From contig DXVZ01000175.1 in assembly GCA_019417125.1 (NCBI GenBank), positions 1 through 28,907 of the forward strand: a stretch of DNA of 28,907 nt. The letters run 5' to 3'. Below the pieces are notes generated by a model. It saw nothing but the letters and a program-made list of their open reading frames with translations, was not told where the DNA came from and did no database searches. Every line of letters starts with the position of its first letter. The stretch's first letter is position 1. This document shows, in pieces, positions 1 through 8,100 of this stretch. This stretch comes from Phascolarctobacterium sp. Lineage in GTDB: Bacteria > Bacillota > Negativicutes > Acidaminococcales > Acidaminococcaceae. A program made the translations under genes and the position numbers.

Positions 1-110
1 TTTGGTTAAAAAATTAATTTTTAAGAAGCGGAGTTTATGCATATGCGGATACGCAAATTGCTAAATAATAAATATATTGTAAGATTAATGTAAATTATTT
101 GTGAGGTTTG

Positions 111-140
111 TTGCAGGCTGATGTTTGCTTTTTATATAAT
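111..140 (+). promoter_or_regulatory. Candidate promoter of the Asp-rich secreted protein gene
   Basis: A TATAAT -10 hexamer lies at 135-140 with TTGCAG at 111-116, an 18-nt spacer. The -35 matches consensus at only three positions. The surrounding DNA is strongly AT-rich, so other hexamers could serve. It leaves a leader of about 40 nt before the ATG at 188. Positions 1-110 hold nothing I can assign. Confidence 0.45.
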
Positions 141-187
141 TATTATATAGAAGATTAAGCGTTATTATTTGGAAAGGGTGAGGAACG

Positions 188-637
188 ATGTTGAAAAAGC
201 TTGTACTTACAGCAGTGTTTGCCGCTGCAATTATTCCGGTATGGAATGTAAATGCGTTGGCAGCGCCCGTTGATAATGATGTTTTAACAATGAGCGGAAG
301 CACCGCACCGGCAAGTACGGAACTTGGCTTTGTAAATGATATTTTGCGTGCTGCCGGAGGCAAGGACAGCCCGTTTGACCACGACAACGGCAGAGGCAAT
401 GATGATAAATGGCGGCATGATAACGGACGCCGCGGCAATGACAAAAAAGACCGTGACCGTTGGGAATATAGAGAACGCCGTGACAGGCATGATTGGGATG
501 ATGATAGATGGGACGATGACCGCTGGGAGCGTGACGATGATGACGACAGATGGGATGATGACCGTTGGGAGCGTGACGACGATGATGACAGATGGGATGA
601 TGACCGTTGGGAACGCGACGACGATGATGACGATTAA
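188..637 (+). CDS. Secreted low-complexity Asp/Arg/Trp-repeat protein, function unknown
   Basis: I do not recognise a family for this 149-residue protein. Residues 1-25 form a clear Sec signal peptide: MLKK, a hydrophobic stretch, then a NALA|AP-type cleavage site. Residues 26-60 look ordinary. From about residue 60 the chain is extremely hydrophilic, rich in Asp, Arg, Asn and Gly. It ends in three tandem 14-residue units at 106-147, each with two RW pairs and a run of four to five Asp. The tail is acidic, while 64-102 is mixed-charge and Arg-rich. A GGTGAGG ribosome-binding site sits just upstream of the ATG, and an intrinsic terminator follows the stop, so the gene looks real. A divalent-cation-binding or envelope-associated role is possible, but this is inference from composition only. 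Confidence 0.7.
   Translation: MLKKLVLTAVFAAAIIPVWNVNALAAPVDNDVLTMSGSTAPASTELGFVNDILRAAGGKDSPFDHDNGRGNDDKWRHDNGRRGNDKKDRDRWEYRERRDRHDWDDDRWDDDRWERDDDDDRWDDDRWERDDDDDRWDDDRWERDDDDDD
503..628 (+). repeat. Three in-frame 42-bp tandem repeats
   Basis: Three contiguous copies of a 42-bp unit encode D-R-W-D-D-D-R-W-E-R-D-D-D-D. Copies two and three differ only at a couple of third-codon positions and copy one is slightly more divergent, suggesting recent duplication by slippage or unequal crossing-over. Copy number may vary between strains. Confidence 0.85.
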
Positions 638-647
638 AAAATAAAGT

Positions 648-689
648 AAAAACTCCTGCCGGGTGAACCGCTCCCTGGCAGGAGTTTTT
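648..689. terminator. Bidirectional intrinsic terminator
   Basis: A perfect 13-bp stem pairs 648-660 with 677-689 around a loop of about 16 nt. The stem ends in a T run on the plus strand and an A run on the left side, so it can stop both the plus-strand repeat-protein gene (stop at 637) and the minus-strand glycerate kinase gene (stop at 693). Confidence 0.9.
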
Positions 690-692
690 GTA

Positions 693-1823
693 TTAACGCA
701 TATGCTTAATAAAATACATTATGTTATCTACCGTCAGCCGCAGGTCATCTTTGGCACGCAGCTTAATCTGGTCATAGGGCAGGGCAACGCGGTTAATGCT
801 GAAAATACCGGTTACGCCTTCGTCGTAAGCTTTTTTAATGTCGCTGCCGATATCGCCGACAACGGCAATTAAAGGTACGTCCAATTTTTTAGCACGGCGG
901 GCAACGCCGATAACAACTTTGCCGCGCAGCGACTGCGTATCAATTTTGCCTTCGCCGGAAATAATCAGGTCTGCGCCTTGCAGTAAATGGTTAAAGTGCA
1001 CGGTATCAAGCACGGTTTCAATGCCAGGCTGCAAGGTGCTGCCAAAGAACGCAGCCATACCGCCGCCCATGCCGCCTGCCGCACCGGAACCTGGCAGATT
1101 CAGTACGTCTTTGTGCAGGTCGCGCTTAATAATTTCCGCCATGTGGTAAAGCCCGTTATCCAGCATGGCAATGCACTCTGCGTCAGCGCCTTTTTGCGGG
1201 CCAAACACAGCCGATGCGCCGTGCGGACCACAGAGCGGGTTGTCAATGTCGCACATGGTAACAACGGGAATTTCGCGCAGCAGCGGGTCAAGCCCTGTAG
1301 CATCAATAGCGGTAATGTCCTTTAATGTTTCACCGACGGGAACGAAGCTTTCATGTTTACTGTTAATAAAACGCACGCCCAAAGCCGCCGCCGCACCGCA
1401 GCCGCCTTCGTTGGTGGCGCTGCCGCCCAGCCCGATAATCAGCTTTTTGCATTTGTTGCGCAAAGCGTCTTTAATCAGCTGGCCGACGCCGTAGGTAGTA
1501 GTTTTTTCAGCGTGGCGGTTTTCGCCCACAAGTGGCAGCCCGGCTGCTGCCGCCATTTCAATAACGGCGATGCCGTCCGGCAAAATACCGTAGAAGGAAT
1601 CAATTTCGTGTCCATAAGGGTCCTGAGCCTTAACGGTTACTTTTTTACCGCCCAGCGCTTCTAAAAAAGCGTCTACGCTGCCTTCGCCGCCGTCGGCAAC
1701 AGGAATGCTTACAACTTCGGCCTGCGGATAGTGGTGGTGAATAGCCTCCTCCATAATGGAGCAGATTTCCATTGAGGACATTGTGCCCTTAAAAGAATCG
1801 GGAATTAAAAGAATTTTATTCAT
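693..1823 (-). CDS. Glycerate kinase (GarK/GlxK family)
   Basis: This cytoplasmic enzyme phosphorylates D-glycerate with ATP to phosphoglycerate (2-phosphoglycerate for this family), feeding lower glycolysis. At 376 residues it is full length for the family. Recognisable motifs are the N-terminal IPDSFKGT (residues 7-14), ADGGEGS (43-49), the glycine-rich GLGGSATNEGG (131-141), the GAAGGMGGGM loop (248-257) and SGEGKIDTQSLRGK (289-302). The ATG at 1823 has GGAG upstream on the minus strand. It lies 13 nt downstream of the GntP permease gene and is almost certainly co-transcribed with it, so the pair probably imports and uses glycerate or a related sugar acid. The gene ends at the shared bidirectional terminator. 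I am sure of the family; 2- versus 3-phosphoglycerate as product is inferred from it. Confidence 0.93.
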   Translation of the reverse strand: MNKILLIPDSFKGTMSSMEICSIMEEAIHHHYPQAEVVSIPVADGGEGSVDAFLEALGGKKVTVKAQDPYGHEIDSFYGILPDGIAVIEMAAAAGLPLVGENRHAEKTTTYGVGQLIKDALRNKCKKLIIGLGGSATNEGGCGAAAALGVRFINSKHESFVPVGETLKDITAIDATGLDPLLREIPVVTMCDIDNPLCGPHGASAVFGPQKGADAECIAMLDNGLYHMAEIIKRDLHKDVLNLPGSGAAGGMGGGMAAFFGSTLQPGIETVLDTVHFNHLLQGADLIISGEGKIDTQSLRGKVVIGVARRAKKLDVPLIAVVGDIGSDIKKAYDEGVTGIFSINRVALPYDQIKLRAKDDLRLTVDNIMYFIKHMR

Positions 1824-1836
1824 GGTTTATCTCCAA

Positions 1837-3225
1837 TTATCTGAACAGTAAAGAGAGCAGCCAGATTTCAACCATAGCGGAAATACCGAGGATGAAAGTG
1901 CAGACGGTTTGGGTTCTGTAGCCTTGGTCCGGGGTCATTTCGCCAAAGTTGGTAACAACCCAGAAGTAGGAATCGTTAGCGTGCGAAACAACCATCGCGC
2001 CTGCGCCGATAGCCATAACGGTAAGTGTAGTAAGCATCGGGGTATCAAGCCCAAGCACGCTTAAAAGCGGTGCAACAATGCCTGCGGTAGTGGTAAGCGC
2101 AACAGTAGAAGAACCCTGCGCGGTTTTGAGGATTGCCGAAAGAATGAACGGGAAGAAAATACCGATGGTTTCCAAAATGCCTACGTTAGCAGTGATGTAC
2201 TGAACCATGCCGGAAACAGCAATTACTTTGCCTAGTACGCCGCCAGCCGCGGTAACGAACAAAATAGGGCCGGAAACTTTAAGGGTTTCATTGGTGAGTT
2301 CATAAAATTCACTGGTTTTGCCAGAGCTTACCAGCTGTATAACGGCGAAGATTACGCCGACAGCCAGCGCGATTACCGGTGTGCCAAGGAATACGCAAAG
2401 TTCTGCGAAGAAGCCGGTCCATTTAGCCATGTTAGAAACGGAACCTAAAGCCATTAATAAAATAGGGATAACAATCGGTGCGAGCGACATAAAAGCGCCC
2501 GGAATATTTTTATGCGAAGCCATGATTTCTTCGTAGGTTTTTACAATTTCGCCGTCGTTAACATCTTCCGGAGTTTTAACTTTCGGACCGATGTATTTAA
2601 CAAAAGCATAGCCTGCAATCAGCGGGAAGACGGAAACTACAGCACCCATGGCGATAACAAGCAGCAGGTTGTTGCCGACGCCCAAAGTATTGGCTGCAGC
2701 AATCGGGCCAGGTGTAGGCGGAATGAATACATGGGAAATATACAGGCCTGCGCTTAATGCGACAGACATGCCGACGCTTGGTGCCAAAGTACGTTTAACC
2801 AGCGCTTTGCGGATAGGGTTTAAGATAACGAAGCCGGAATCGCAGAATACCGGGATAGAAACAACCCAGCCCATAAGCTCGATAGCAAGTTCCGGATTCT
2901 TTTTGCCAACGAGTTTGATAATGAGGTCGGCAAGTTTAAATGCAGCGCCGGTGATTTCAAGAATACCGCCGATAAGGGCACCCAAAATAATAACGATGCC
3001 AATACTGGTAAATGTACCAGAGAAGCCGGAACCGATAACGGTGGCAATGCCCTGAACCGTTTTTCCGTCAACCTTGGTGTCAACCAGAGGAATACCGGCA
3101 ACAAGCCCAAGTACGAGCGATACTGTCATAATAGACAGGAACGGATGAATTTTGTACTTAGAAATAGCGACGATCATGACGATGATAGCAATGACGAATG
3201 CTATCATTAAACCTAAACCTGACAT
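1837..3225 (-). CDS. GntP-family permease, probable glycerate/sugar-acid:H+ symporter
   Basis: A 462-residue polytopic inner-membrane protein made almost wholly of hydrophobic segments, as expected for the gluconate:H+ symporter (GntP) family. The family's usual length is about 440-460 residues. Typical features are the glycine-rich N-terminal helices, the HVFIPPTPGPIAAA stretch (about residues 165-178) and the C-terminal SHANDSYFWVV segment (about 414-424). GntP members carry gluconate, fructuronate, glycerate and similar acids. The downstream glycerate kinase gene makes glycerate the best guess here, but specificity cannot be read from sequence. The ATG at 3225 has a strong GGGGGGAA-type ribosome-binding site, and a candidate promoter lies at 3274-3302. 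Confidence 0.92.
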   Translation of the reverse strand: MSGLGLMIAFVIAIIVMIVAISKYKIHPFLSIMTVSLVLGLVAGIPLVDTKVDGKTVQGIATVIGSGFSGTFTSIGIVIILGALIGGILEITGAAFKLADLIIKLVGKKNPELAIELMGWVVSIPVFCDSGFVILNPIRKALVKRTLAPSVGMSVALSAGLYISHVFIPPTPGPIAAANTLGVGNNLLLVIAMGAVVSVFPLIAGYAFVKYIGPKVKTPEDVNDGEIVKTYEEIMASHKNIPGAFMSLAPIVIPILLMALGSVSNMAKWTGFFAELCVFLGTPVIALAVGVIFAVIQLVSSGKTSEFYELTNETLKVSGPILFVTAAGGVLGKVIAVSGMVQYITANVGILETIGIFFPFILSAILKTAQGSSTVALTTTAGIVAPLLSVLGLDTPMLTTLTVMAIGAGAMVVSHANDSYFWVVTNFGEMTPDQGYRTQTVCTFILGISAMVEIWLLSLLFR

Positions 3226-3273
3226 AACAAAAATTCCCCCCTTGATTTAATAGGTGTTTTAAAATTCTTATAT

Positions 3274-3302
3274 AGGATACACTAAAAATAAGAAAAAGTA
3301 AA
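3274..3302 (-). promoter_or_regulatory. Candidate promoter of the gntP-glycerate kinase operon
   Basis: Read on the minus strand, TTTACT (3302-3297) and TATCCT (3279-3274) are 17 nt apart, both partial matches to sigma-70 hexamers. Start of transcription would fall about 40 nt upstream of the gntP ATG. AT-richness makes chance matches likely. Confidence 0.4.
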
Positions 3303-3487
3303 TTATATATTAAAAATTTAATGTAAATTTAACATTTAAAATAGCATATAGTATACACTGATTAGAAACATGACTACATTTTTTATTTATGTTTTATGAA
3401 ACAACAGGTAAATTAAATTATATTTTAACTTTATCGCATAAGAAACAATATTACTAAGAGGCATTTTGTTACGAAAGAAATAAGCAT

Positions 3488-3517
3488 TAGACATCTATAT
3501 GATGATATTAATATAAT
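3488..3517 (+). promoter_or_regulatory. Candidate promoter of the amidohydrolase-YciI pair
   Basis: TAGACA at 3488-3493 and TATAAT at 3512-3517 are separated by 18 nt, with 5/6 and 6/6 matches to consensus. Transcription would begin near 3524. This leaves only about 11 nt before the possible TTG start at 3535 and favours the ATG at 3553 as the true start. Confidence 0.6.
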
Positions 3518-3552
3518 GTTACGTGAAATAAAGTTTGTTTTTGGTGAGGCTT

Positions 3553-4536
3553 ATGGATAAAACAATAACTGATTTAGAAAATTTTAAGTTTTTTGACATT
3601 CACATGCATTATGTGCCGTTGGTTTATAAGCAGGCGTTATTAAAACATGGATTACCAAACCGTGAAGCTGACGGTTTGCCTGCGCCTGTTTTAACATTGG
3701 GTGAACAAATAAAATTAATGGAAAAATTAAATATCAGCAAAGCTGTTATTTCTTTAGCGTCACCGCATACTGATTTTGGTGATAAGCACGAAACGGTAGA
3801 GTTAACGCATTTGATTAATCAAGAAGGATTAGCAATTTGCAATACTTATCCTGATAAATTTTATTTGGCTCCTACATTGCCGTTGCCATATGTGGATGAG
3901 TCATGTGAAGAAATAGAAGTTTTAAAAGCAAATTTGCCGCTTGCAATATTTAAATTGCCGACAAGCGCAAGCGGATATTATCTTGGTGATGAAATTTTTG
4001 ATGAAATATTCGATAAATTAAACCGTTTAAATTCTATAATAATACTTCACCCTGTGAGTATTAGCCTGCCAGGTTCAGGATTAGCCAAGCTGCCAGGGGG
4101 TGTATTTAATTATATGGCTGAAACAACGGCGGCAATTACTAATTTATTGGTAAAAGGAACTTTGCAGCGCTATAAAAATATTAAATTAATTGTTCCGCAC
4201 GGCGGCGCGCTTTTACCATCACTATACGACAGGCTGATAGGCATGGAAGCGTTATTAAATCATGCAGCGGGCTTTAAAGTTGCGACAGAAAGCTTTTTTA
4301 AAAACCTATATTATGATTTGGCTGGGTTTGCAGTTCCTAACCAGCTTGCTGGATTATTAAAGATGACGGATGTTTCACATTTGCTGTATGGCAGCGATTT
4401 ACCTTATGCTTTTGATGTTTTTTGCTTAAAACAAAAAGCTGCGCTGTTAAAGACTGAACTTTTAAGTAAAGCAGGTAAAGAATCTGTTTGCTATAATAAC
4501 GCGGCACAATTATTTAATTTGCCGCAGCAAAATTAA
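3553..4536 (+). CDS. Amidohydrolase-family metal-dependent hydrolase (ACMSD-like TIM barrel)
   Basis: A 327-residue cytoplasmic protein of the amidohydrolase-related family (Pfam Amidohydro_2 type), which includes 2-amino-3-carboxymuconate semialdehyde decarboxylase and related hydrolases or decarboxylases. Metal-ligand positions are visible in order: DIHMH near the N terminus (H17, H19), LHP (H166), VPHGG (H216) and LYGSDLPY (D282). The substrate is unknown. I chose the ATG at 3553 because GGTGAGG lies just upstream and the promoter at 3488-3517 leaves little room for the alternative TTG at 3535, which would add six residues. It is followed 27 nt later by a YciI-like gene, probably the same transcript. 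Codon use is AT-richer (many TTA, ATA and AAA codons) than in the neighbouring addAB and pyr genes, which may mean lateral acquisition. Confidence 0.85.
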   Translation: MDKTITDLENFKFFDIHMHYVPLVYKQALLKHGLPNREADGLPAPVLTLGEQIKLMEKLNISKAVISLASPHTDFGDKHETVELTHLINQEGLAICNTYPDKFYLAPTLPLPYVDESCEEIEVLKANLPLAIFKLPTSASGYYLGDEIFDEIFDKLNRLNSIIILHPVSISLPGSGLAKLPGGVFNYMAETTAAITNLLVKGTLQRYKNIKLIVPHGGALLPSLYDRLIGMEALLNHAAGFKVATESFFKNLYYDLAGFAVPNQLAGLLKMTDVSHLLYGSDLPYAFDVFCLKQKAALLKTELLSKAGKESVCYNNAAQLFNLPQQN

Positions 4537-4563
4537 AAATTAAATGAAAAGAGGTTATGGATT

Positions 4564-4863
4564 ATGTTTATTGTTAGCATTAAAATTAAAACTGAAAAAA
4601 TAGCGCCGGAAAAAATGGAAGAACTGTTAAATAAACACCGCCAATGGTTTACAGATTATTTTAACAGGGGAGATTTTTTGTTAGCAGGTCCTTATAGGGA
4701 TATTCCTTATGCCGGAGTTATTATTGCCAAGTGCGAAAGCAAAGAAGCACTGGAGAAAATACTTGCCAACGACGCTTATTATAATGGGCAGCTGGCTGAT
4801 TATGAAGTGCATGAGTTTAGCGTAGGTTTATTTTCAAAAGATGCGGCAGCCTGGAAAGAATAA
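4564..4863 (+). CDS. YciI-like (YCII domain) small protein
   Basis: A 99-residue ferredoxin-like alpha/beta protein. It shows the YCII-family pattern: an N-terminal beta strand, a conserved His in NKHRQW (H25), GDFLLAGP (residues 36-43), and an AND.YY segment (about 69-73) leading to a C-terminal YEVHEF strand. Members of this family are small dimeric proteins with a conserved His-Asp pair; some act as dehalogenase-like or muconolactone-type enzymes, but most have no known role. GAGG at 4551-4554 gives a 9-nt spacing to the ATG. Its place right behind an amidohydrolase suggests both serve one small catabolic step on an aromatic or keto-acid compound; this is inference. Confidence 0.8.
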   Translation: MFIVSIKIKTEKIAPEKMEELLNKHRQWFTDYFNRGDFLLAGPYRDIPYAGVIIAKCESKEALEKILANDAYYNGQLADYEVHEFSVGLFSKDAAAWKE

Positions 4864-4895
4864 TTAACGTGTAGTTTAGCGTCAAAGACACAAGA

Positions 4896-5042
4896 ATAAA
4901 TATACTGCTTGGCAATACGTTGATACCAGGTATTTTAAACGATGGTCTAACGGGACAAGCGTTGATAAAAAATTACCGTACACGGTTGATATGAGCAGAT
5001 ATACGCATGATTTTTTGCGGTAAAACCGATAGTTTGCCTTAT
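4896..5042 (+). pseudogene. Decayed fragment of a cyclophilin-like domain gene
   Basis: No intact ORF is present, but three adjoining frames read together give a continuous cyclophilin-like (MgtC/YhfP-type small beta-barrel, Cyclophil_like) N-terminal half. Frame one (4896-4970) reads like INILLGNTLIPGILND followed by GQALIK. Frame two (4970-5014) gives KKLPYTVDMSRYTHDF. Frame three (5013-5042) gives FCGKTDSLPY. Two frameshifts in short A and T runs separate them, there is no start codon with a ribosome-binding site, and the C-terminal half is missing. A terminator-like hairpin follows at once. The family assignment rests on my memory of the family's ND..TA..L...LP.T..M..Y pattern, so it is moderate. 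It most likely marks an old deletion or rearrangement scar. Confidence 0.5.
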
Positions 5043-5044
5043 AG

Positions 5045-5084
5045 CAGCGTCTGAAAATTTTTAGAATTTCAGCCGCTGTTTTTT
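5045..5084 (+). terminator. Intrinsic terminator upstream of addB
   Basis: CAGCG.CTGAAA.TT (5045 onward) pairs with AATTTCAG.CGCTG (to 5078) with one mismatch and one bulge, followed by a run of six T. It would end the amidohydrolase-YciI transcript before addB. Confidence 0.75.
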
Positions 5085-5117
5085 ATTTTGTTGATAAAAA
5101 GCAGCGGACATTTCTTT

Positions 5118-5147
5118 TTGAGTGAAATCACTTTTTTGTGGTACAAT
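5118..5147 (+). promoter_or_regulatory. addB promoter, extended -10
   Basis: TTGAGT (5118-5123) and TACAAT (5142-5147) are 18 nt apart, and TGG directly before the -10 makes an extended TGn element. Transcription would start near 5154. This rules out the in-frame ATG at 5122 and supports the ATG at 5176. Confidence 0.65.
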
Positions 5148-5175
5148 AAAAGAAAAACTTTTTTGGAGCATAAAC

Positions 5176-8100
5176 ATGGGTAAATTATATTGTGTGCCTT
5201 TAGGATGCAGTGCAAGAGGATACTTTATTGATAAAATTGCTAAACAGGGCTGGGATGGTTCCGTTTTGGTGCTGCCCAGCGGCGTACTGCAAAGCCGTGC
5301 TGTTAAAGAAGGCGCGGTGCGCGTAAAAAATTTTGACGATATAGCTATAGGTTTGCTAAACGCCAATGGCTACACTGGTTTGAAGCGTATTTCCCGCCGC
5401 ACTCAGGAACTGATTGTCGAGGACATTCTGCAAAAATATGCACAGGAAAATCAGCTTGCTTATTTTAGCGTGCTTGTGGAAAAGAAAGGCTTTGTTAAAG
5501 CAGTTACTTCGCTGATTGGGCAGTTATCGCGCAGCGGTGCTAAAATGGAAGAAATTTACGAGGCGTTGAACGGCTGGGACAGGCAGGGTAAACTTGGCTT
5601 AAAAGACCATGAGATTGCCGCTGTTTACACCGCGTACCGCCAAAAGCTGAAAAAAGAAGACTGGTTTGATGTTGAAGGTTTGTACCGCCTTGCCGTTTAC
5701 GTTTTGCAAAAAGACGCGCCGGTAGTGCCGTGGCACAGTTTGTATTTCAGCGAGTTTTACCGCTTTGACGGGCTGCAGGTTGAACTTTTGCGCGAGCTGC
5801 AAAATCATTGCGATATTAATGTCGGGTTAATGTACGATGCCAAACGGCCGGAAATTTTTGCCGCTGTGCAGAATACTTTTTTGGATTTGAGCGGATTTTT
5901 GGATTTGAAAAAAATAGAACCATCACAGCCTGAAAAAGCGGCCGCTTTAAAAATATTAGCAGAAAAGCTTGGCGGCGAAAGCGGCGCTGTTTATGACAGC
6001 AGCAGCATAACGCTTTTGGAAGCTGCCAGCCGCGAACAGGAAATACGCACAGTGCTGCGCAGGATAAAAATGCTTTTACGGCAGGGCGTAAACAGCGGCG
6101 ATATTATCATTTTACTGCGTGACTTTTCGTTTTATGCAGGGCTGCGTAATTTAAGTGATGAGTACGGTATTCCCGTTTCTCTGCCGCAGACGGCAAAGTT
6201 AAATAACGAACCGTTAACGGAATTTTTGTATTTACTGGTTAAAAATGCTGTGCCAGGCGCGCCGGCTGCTGCCGCTGCAAATTTGTGGCAGCTTTTGGGC
6301 TGCCAGGCGGTAAAAATGCTGTTTAAGCTGGACAGTGAAAGACTTTTGCGACTGCGTGCGGACAAATTTTATCAATCGGCTGACGCTTTTATTAAAGATG
6401 CTATGTCCATACTTGATGATGACGGAAATGCGGAGTTTACGCGCCTTCTGAATTTAGCGGCGCGCGTGCCGGCTTATGCCGGCATTAACGATTACTGCAC
6501 GGCGCTGACAGAAATATTGGAACAGCTTAACTTGCCTAGCGTGCTGGGCAGTGCTTATAAAGCAGGCATAGCAGGCAGCGCCGCGTTAAAGCATTATCTG
6601 CTTGCGTCAGGCAAATTAGCTGATATTTTGCAGGTGCTGCAAAACGATTACGCATCCGGCGGCATGACTGCAAAAAAATTAACGGCGCAGGATTTTGCCG
6701 CAGTTTTTTACGAAGCCGTGCAAGGCGCAGAACTTGTTTTGCAAAAAGGCGATATGGACGGCGTGCTGATTACCGAAGCCAGCAATATACAAGGCGTTTA
6801 TTATAAGCATGTTTTTGTTTTAGGCGTGCGTGAAGGCGAGTTTCCCTCCGTTAAAACGGAAAACTGGATTTATAACGATTATGAGCGCGCGGTTATGGCT
6901 TCGCTTGGTATTGATTTGCCTGGTACAATAGTGGGGCTGAACGAAGATAAGTACTTTTTTGCGGCTGCCGTTGCCGCTGCTGTGCAAAGCCTTACGGTAA
7001 GCTGGCACAGCGACGACCAGGGCGGGGCTTCTGCCTATGTGGAAATGCTGCAAAACGTGTTCGGTGGCGATTCGCTAAAAATACAGCTTACAGAAGCCGT
7101 AGGCATAAACGATGTGCTTTCCGTAAAAGAACTTACCGAAAAACTTGCCGCTATAAACAGATGCAGCAGTTTTCTCGAAAAAGCTATCGGTGCATGGCGC
7201 AAACGCACTGAAATTGAATATCTGCGCGAAGCAGGTTTTGATGAGCACAGCGGCGTATTGCAGGATAGTACGCTGTTGGCGAAGCTGCCTGCAAAGCTTG
7301 GCAGTACGTTCAGCGCCTCAAGGCTGGAAACATATGCCAACTGCCCGTTTAAGTTTTTGGTAAATTACCTATGGCGTCAGCAGGAATACGCTGAAACTGA
7401 CGAAAATATTGCCGTTGCCGACGAGGGCAGCCTGATGCATGACGCTGCGGCAAAATTTATCGGGCGTTACTTTAACAAAAACATCAGCAGTTATGCGCTG
7501 GAAGATTTATATACCGAAATGACGCAGATTTTTGACGGCTTATGCCGCGATTACGAACAGAACGGTAAGTTAAAAGATACGGTTTTATTAACCTACCAAA
7601 AGGAAGAAATTTTAACCCGCCTGTTAAAATTTGTAAAAGCGGAATACGGCTATGCCACAGCATGGCACGGCTACAAACCAATGGCGGCGGAAATGCCTTT
7701 TGGACCGGGTACTGGTCTGCCGTTAAGCATTACAGATGCCAACGGAACAGCAATTAATTTGCAGGGGCGTATCGACCGCATTGACGCAGGCGATGCAGGC
7801 ATTTTTGTAACGGATTATAAACGCGGCGCAACCCCGGAAAGTAAAAAAATCAAGCAGGGTCTTGATTTGCAGATACCGCTGTATTTGCTGGCGGCAGACA
7901 GGCTTACACAGGATAAAAGCGTATTGGGCGGCGGTTATTTTTCATTCGGCAAGGCGAAACGCGAGAACGGTATATTTTTTAACAGTGATGACAAACCTCC
8001 GTTTTTCGGCGCAAAGGCGGCTGCTGCAAATTGGGAGGAGTTTTCAGCCGAAACAAAAGCCTTTATTGCAGGTTATGTAAACAACATGCGCAGCGGTGAT

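Larger units (their letters stand above)
3226..3552. other. AT-rich divergent intergenic region
   Basis: This 327-nt stretch separates the minus-strand gntP-glycerate kinase pair from the plus-strand amidohydrolase gene. It is very AT-rich and I see no gene in it. It holds one candidate promoter in each direction (3274-3302 minus, 3488-3517 plus). Around 3318-3341 there is an imperfect inverted repeat with AATGT/ACATT arms about 7 nt apart that could be an operator. Confidence 0.6.

Noticed and set aside
503..628. Regular repeats as a possible CRISPR array
   Set aside because: The units are contiguous, in frame and coding, with no unique spacers.
336..644. Met/Thr-rich ORF overlapping the Asp-repeat gene in another frame
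   Set aside because: Its MTTDGMMT-like repeats are the frame-shifted reading of the Asp/Arg/Trp repeats; no signal peptide or ribosome-binding site.
5122..5175. Upstream in-frame start for addB
   Set aside because: It lies inside the promoter (-10 at 5142-5147) and has no ribosome-binding site; the ATG at 5176 has GGAG.
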